Source: Streptomyces sp. CBMA152 (lineage in GTDB: Bacteria > Actinomycetota > Actinomycetes > Streptomycetales > Streptomycetaceae). Taken from it: a DNA stretch of 64,000 nucleotides. This document shows, piece by piece, positions 61,473 through 64,000 of this stretch. The number at the start of each line of letters is the position of its first letter. Positions within the stretch are counted from its first letter, which is position 1. Under the pieces are notes generated by a model, which was given only the letters and a program-made list of their open reading frames with translations, was not told the origin of the DNA and did not search any database. The stretch lies in the NCBI RefSeq assembly GCF_014596475.1, contig NZ_MECJ01000002.1, positions 186,001 through 250,000 of the forward strand. The letters are read 5' to 3'. Position numbers and translations under genes: made by a program.

Positions 61473-61480
61473 TTGCGCAA
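61473..61480. promoter_or_regulatory. TTGCGCAA palindrome upstream of the 2TM protein gene
   Basis: The palindrome is followed after 9 bases by TATGGT, a -10-like box. The same layout (palindrome, 10 bases, TATAGT) is seen at 62241, which suggests a shared regulator acting at the core promoter. Confidence 0.5.
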
Positions 61481-61554
61481 TGCTTGAAGTATGGTGTCCG
61501 GCGGGAACGCCTGCCGCCGGTCGGGCGGGGCGTGCGAGGGCTTGGGGGTGGGGA

Positions 61555-62229
61555 ATGGCGCGCGACGGGGACGGGCTGCGGGCGCAGGACAGGCCGGTCT
61601 TCGCCCACGTCCTCCAACAGGCCCTCGATTCACCGGAGATACGTGCGGCGCTGCGCGATGCCTCCGTAACCGTCCGCCCCGAGTGGCTGCGGGCCCAGGC
61701 GCTGCGCGATCGGGAGGTGATCGCCGAGATGGCGGTCGTCGAGTATCGCGTGTACCTCCGGGCGAGCGCCGTCGCCGAGTCCGATTCCGACGGAGGAGTG
61801 TCGGATCCGAGCGCCTCGTGGCGCGACGGCGAGCAAGTCACCAGTGCGCGCGCCGAGTTGCTGTCCGCGCTCACCTTTTTCATACCCGCGCTGAGCGCCG
61901 TCGCCGCGGCCGCCTTCCTTCTCATCGGCCACAGCCTGGAACTCGTGGGGCTGCATCCGCTGCTCGCCGACGAGTTGCAGACGTGGGGGTGGGGATTCGC
62001 CCTGGTCGCCGGAGCGGGTGCGGCCGTCGTGCTCGCCCGGCTCCTGATGGCGGCCGCGCACAACACCCCGGCGGCCATGGCCGAACCGGCGGCGGACGCG
62101 TTCGACCGCGCCCGGCGTGAACAGGCCGTATGGCGCCAGGCGTTGCTCGAACGCGGAGTGCTCCCGTATCTGCGTCGTCGTATAGGTGAGGAGCGGCGGG
62201 CGGCGTCGGACACCGAGACGCGCCGTTGA
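61555..62229 (+). CDS. Two-helix membrane protein of unknown function
   Basis: A 224-residue protein. ATG at 61555 follows GGGGGTGGGG. Residues ~1-100 are soluble and acidic (VFAHVLQQALDSPEIRAALRD; WLRAQALRDREVIAEMAV). Two membrane helices follow (LLSALTFFIPALSAVAAAAFLLI and GWGFALVAGAGAAVVLARLL), then a basic helical tail (RRRIGEERRAASDTETRR). The arrangement recalls SLATT-type 2TM proteins, but no named family is recognised. The gene lies upstream of terD and shares its TTGCGCAA promoter motif. Confidence 0.72.
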   Translation: MARDGDGLRAQDRPVFAHVLQQALDSPEIRAALRDASVTVRPEWLRAQALRDREVIAEMAVVEYRVYLRASAVAESDSDGGVSDPSASWRDGEQVTSARAELLSALTFFIPALSAVAAAAFLLIGHSLELVGLHPLLADELQTWGWGFALVAGAGAAVVLARLLMAAAHNTPAAMAEPAADAFDRARREQAVWRQALLERGVLPYLRRRIGEERRAASDTETRR

Positions 62230-62240
62230 TATTTTAGTGA

Positions 62241-62248
62241 TTGCGCAA
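62241..62248. promoter_or_regulatory. TTGCGCAA palindrome upstream of terD
   Basis: The palindrome lies 71 bp before the terD-like start and is followed after 10 bases by TATAGT. A fourth copy in this window at a promoter; see 48969, 58921 and 61473. Confidence 0.5.
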
Positions 62249-62311
62249 GTGATGTAACTATAGTGACGGGCGCAGCAGGACTCGACGGACTCGACGCACT
62301 GGAGGAAGACC

Positions 62312-62887
62312 GTGGGAGTGACCCTGTCCAAGGGCGGCAACGTTTCGCTGAGCAAGGAGGCACCCGGCCTGAGCGCCGTGACGGTCGCCCTCGGCTGGGA
62401 CGTGCGGACCACCACCGGAGCCGACCACGACCTCGACGCCAGCGCGCTGCTGTGCACGGAGGCCGGCAAGGTCGTCTCCGATCAGCACTTCGTCTTCTAC
62501 AACAACCTGACCAGCCCGGACGGCTCCGTCCAGCACACCGGCGACAACCTCACCGGTGAGGGCGAGGGCGACGACGAGTCCATCAACGTCGACCTGTCGC
62601 GTGTGCCCGCAAACGTCGCGAAGATCGTCTTTCCGGTCTCCATCCACGACGCGAACGCCCGGGGCCAGAGCTTCGGCCAGGTCCGCAACGCGTACATCCG
62701 TGTGGTCAACCAGGCCGGCAACGCGGAGCTGGCCCGGTACGACCTGAGCGAGGACGCCTCGACCGAGACCGCGATGGTGTTCGGCGAGCTGTACCGCCAC
62801 GGCGGCGAGTGGAAGTTCCGCGCCGTCGGCCAGGGGTATGCCTCGGGCCTCGCGGGGATCGCGTCCGATTACGGCGTCAACGTCTGA
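62312..62887 (+). CDS. terD: TerD-family tellurium-resistance/stress protein
   Basis: A 191-residue TerD protein. The start is GTG at 62312, with GGAGGAAG upstream. It has the calcium-binding double hallmark: an opening [28 protein letters not shown] and the acidic [11 protein letters not shown] motif, with [21 protein letters not shown] and [16 protein letters not shown] later. TerD proteins bind Ca2+ and take part in stress responses, tellurite tolerance and development in Streptomyces. It is alone here and not in a ter cluster, as often found. Confidence 0.95.
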   Translation: MGVTLSKGGNVSLSKEAPGLSAVTVALGWDVRTTTGADHDLDASALLCTEAGKVVSDQHFVFYNNLTSPDGSVQHTGDNLTGEGEGDDESINVDLSRVPANVAKIVFPVSIHDANARGQSFGQVRNAYIRVVNQAGNAELARYDLSEDASTETAMVFGELYRHGGEWKFRAVGQGYASGLAGIASDYGVNV

Positions 62888-62934
62888 GCGTCTCGGCGGC
62901 GGCATTTCGAAAACATCGGCATGAACTTCGGGAT

Positions 62935-62953
62935 CATGCCGGTGACCGGCATG
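62935..62953 (+). terminator. Hairpin after terD
   Basis: CATGCCGG and CCGGCATG pair perfectly around TGA, 48 bases past the terD stop. No U-tract follows. Confidence 0.5.
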
Positions 62954-63112
62954 CCGCTGCCTTTCGCCGGCTACGGAGGTTCTTCCCTGTTCACCGGCTG
63001 GATCGCCGTGGGTTTGCTCCAAATGATAAGGGTCCGATAAGGTCCCGGCGAACCGTCACAGGCTGAACACAGAATTGACCCCTGGTTTCCTTTGATTCGA
63101 ACGGATTTGGCG

Positions 63113-63130
63113 AAGAGTCGGCCGACTCTT
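63113..63130. promoter_or_regulatory. Perfect 18-bp palindrome upstream of the Pls/PosA gene
   Basis: AAGAGTCGGCCGACTCTT has two exact 9-base arms without a loop and lies 109 bp before the start. It suits a dimeric repressor or activator that controls the synthetase gene. Confidence 0.5.
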
Positions 63131-63239
63131 GGTGCGCTGTTTGTCGTTGAGATACGAACCACGGCCGCTCATCGCGCATCTCTCAATACGTTCAGCCCGC
63201 GTCCGCACGCGCGGAGCACAATTCCAAAGGAAACCTGCC

Positions 63240-64000
63240 TTGAACCCGCAACCGCCATACCCCGCCTCGGTGCGACGGATGACACATCCGCAGGAGCTGC
63301 TGACAGCTCGCCCCACCACCGGGGCACTCTGGCAGCCCGTTCCGCCGCCCGCCGCTCGCACACTTCTCGACGTCCTGGAGACGACCGCACGGACCCACCC
63401 CGCGGCGCCCGCCCTGGAAGCCGGGAACAGAGTGCTCGACTACCGCACCCTGATGGCCGAAGTCGGCGAGCTGGCAGCCAAGTTCAGAGCGCAGGGCATC
63501 GGGGTGGGGGACCGGGTCGGCATACGTGTGCCCTCCGGCACCACCGACCTGTATGTGGCCATCCTCGCGGTGCTCCACGCAGGTGCGGCCTATGTGCCGG
63601 TCGACGCCGACGAAGGTGAAGAGCGCGCCGAGATGATCTGGTCCGAGGCCGCGGTGTGCGCGGTCGTCGGCGCCGGACTCTCGGTGCTCCCGCGTTACGA
63701 GACGGCGCCGCAGGCGATTCGCCGCAGGCCGTCGCTGGACGACGACGCGTGGATCATCTTCACCTCCGGGACCACCGGGGTGCCCAAGGGCGTGGCCGTC
63801 AGCCATCGCTCCGCCGCCGCGTTCGTCGACGCCGAGGCCCGGCTGTTCCTCCAGAACGCGCCGCTGGGCCCCGGCGACCGTGTGCTGGCCGGGCTTTCGG
63901 TGGCGTTCGACGCCTCCTGCGAGGAGATGTGGCTCGCCTGGCGGCACGGTGCCTGTCTGGTCCCGGCGCCGCGCTCGCTGGTGCGTGCGGGCGTCGACCT
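63240..64000 (+). CDS. Pls/PosA-family single-module NRPS, 5' part (poly-amino-acid synthetase-like)
   Basis: The gene runs off the right edge; 253 codons are visible. The start is TTG at 63240; AAAGGAAA lies about 7 bases upstream. The product is an amino-acid adenylation domain: GDRVGIRVPSGTTDLYVAI, HAGAAYVPVDADE, the A3 loop IIFTSGTTGVPKGVAVSH, and VAFDASCEEMWLAWRHGACL with the A4 region. The last stretch and ALVRAG-like SLVRAGVD are closely similar to epsilon-poly-L-lysine synthetase (Pls) and PosA enzymes, which polymerise a basic amino acid in one membrane-bound module. The monomer (Lys, Orn, Dab) and the membrane part lie beyond the window. Confidence 0.8.
   Translation, partial: MNPQPPYPASVRRMTHPQELLTARPTTGALWQPVPPPAARTLLDVLETTARTHPAAPALEAGNRVLDYRTLMAEVGELAAKFRAQGIGVGDRVGIRVPSGTTDLYVAILAVLHAGAAYVPVDADEGEERAEMIWSEAAVCAVVGAGLSVLPRYETAPQAIRRRPSLDDDAWIIFTSGTTGVPKGVAVSHRSAAAFVDAEARLFLQNAPLGPGDRVLAGLSVAFDASCEEMWLAWRHGACLVPAPRSLVRAGVD

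Larger units (their letters stand above)
62888..63239. other. 352-bp leader region of the Pls/PosA gene
   Basis: No gene is seen. CATGCCGG-TGA-CCGGCATG (62935-62953) is a perfect 8-bp stem and probably the terD terminator. A perfect 18-bp palindrome lies at 63113-63130. A TTGACC box at 63075-63080 could be a -35 element, but no convincing -10 follows. Confidence 0.5.

Overview
The window is high-GC DNA with Streptomyces-type gene structure. Codons are strongly biased to G/C in the third position, and GTG and TTG starts are common. There are many twin-arginine or Sec signal peptides, long secreted multidomain hydrolases, and four genes carrying the rare TTA leucine codon. No rRNA, tRNA, insertion sequence, integrase or CRISPR array was seen. 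The content (secreted proteases and glycosidases, regulators, transporters, pieces of specialised metabolism) suits an accessory stretch of a Streptomyces chromosome. Both ends cut genes: an acyltransferase-3 gene on the left and a Pls/PosA-type synthetase on the right.

Layout. 1-2.5 kb: acyltransferase, GlxA-like regulator and cupin. 2.7-9.5 kb: secreted subtilisin, secreted endonuclease/exonuclease/phosphatase-fold protein, glycosidase-like lipoprotein, a 52-residue small protein and an Asp-box propeller protein. 9.7-12.2 kb: divergent LysR/MFS pair around a perfect palindrome. 12.4-15.8 kb: a translationally coupled flavoprotein/lyase pair that looks like the aspartate-nitrosuccinate (nitrite-forming) pathway. 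16-20.6 kb: MurR/RpiR regulator, small protein, and an M20 peptidase/YfcC transporter operon. 21-31.4 kb: LacI regulator, GH92 alpha-mannosidase, amino acid permease, unknown protein, hemopexin-like protein and GH29 fucosidase. Three of these genes carry TTA codons. 31.6-33.1 kb: trpF-like isomerase and methyltransferase. 33.1-38 kb: membrane ferric-reductase-like protein, FMN-binding protein and ApbE, divergent from an OmpR-type two-component system. 37.9-42.3 kb: MFS, His/Asp-rich secreted protein, P450, and a LysR regulator with TTA. 42.5-46 kb: a giant secreted M4-M28 double protease. 46-50 kb: cupin, DUF1876, secreted protein, imine-reductase-like enzyme and streptogrisin-type protease. 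50-55 kb: a 1549-residue protein of unknown role. 55-60 kb: SDR/MarR pair, triple-repeat protein, secreted S33 hydrolase, 2TM SLATT-like protein and small secreted protein. 60-64 kb: ArsR regulator, lytic-transglycosylase-like protein, 2TM protein, TerD and the start of the Pls/PosA synthetase.

How the parts may work together. The secreted endoproteases (S8, S1, M4), the fused aminopeptidase, the S33 exopeptidase-like protein, the M20 peptidase and the amino acid or peptide transporters form a protein-scavenging capacity. GH92, GH29, the GH101/129-like lipoprotein and the propeller protein would suit glycoprotein glycan removal. TTA codons in the mannosidase, its unknown neighbour, the fucosidase and one LysR gene suggest bldA-linked, late-growth expression. 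Recurrent promoter motifs (TTGCGCAA; 11-bp-spaced direct repeats; TAACGTTC) point to shared regulators that can be tested.
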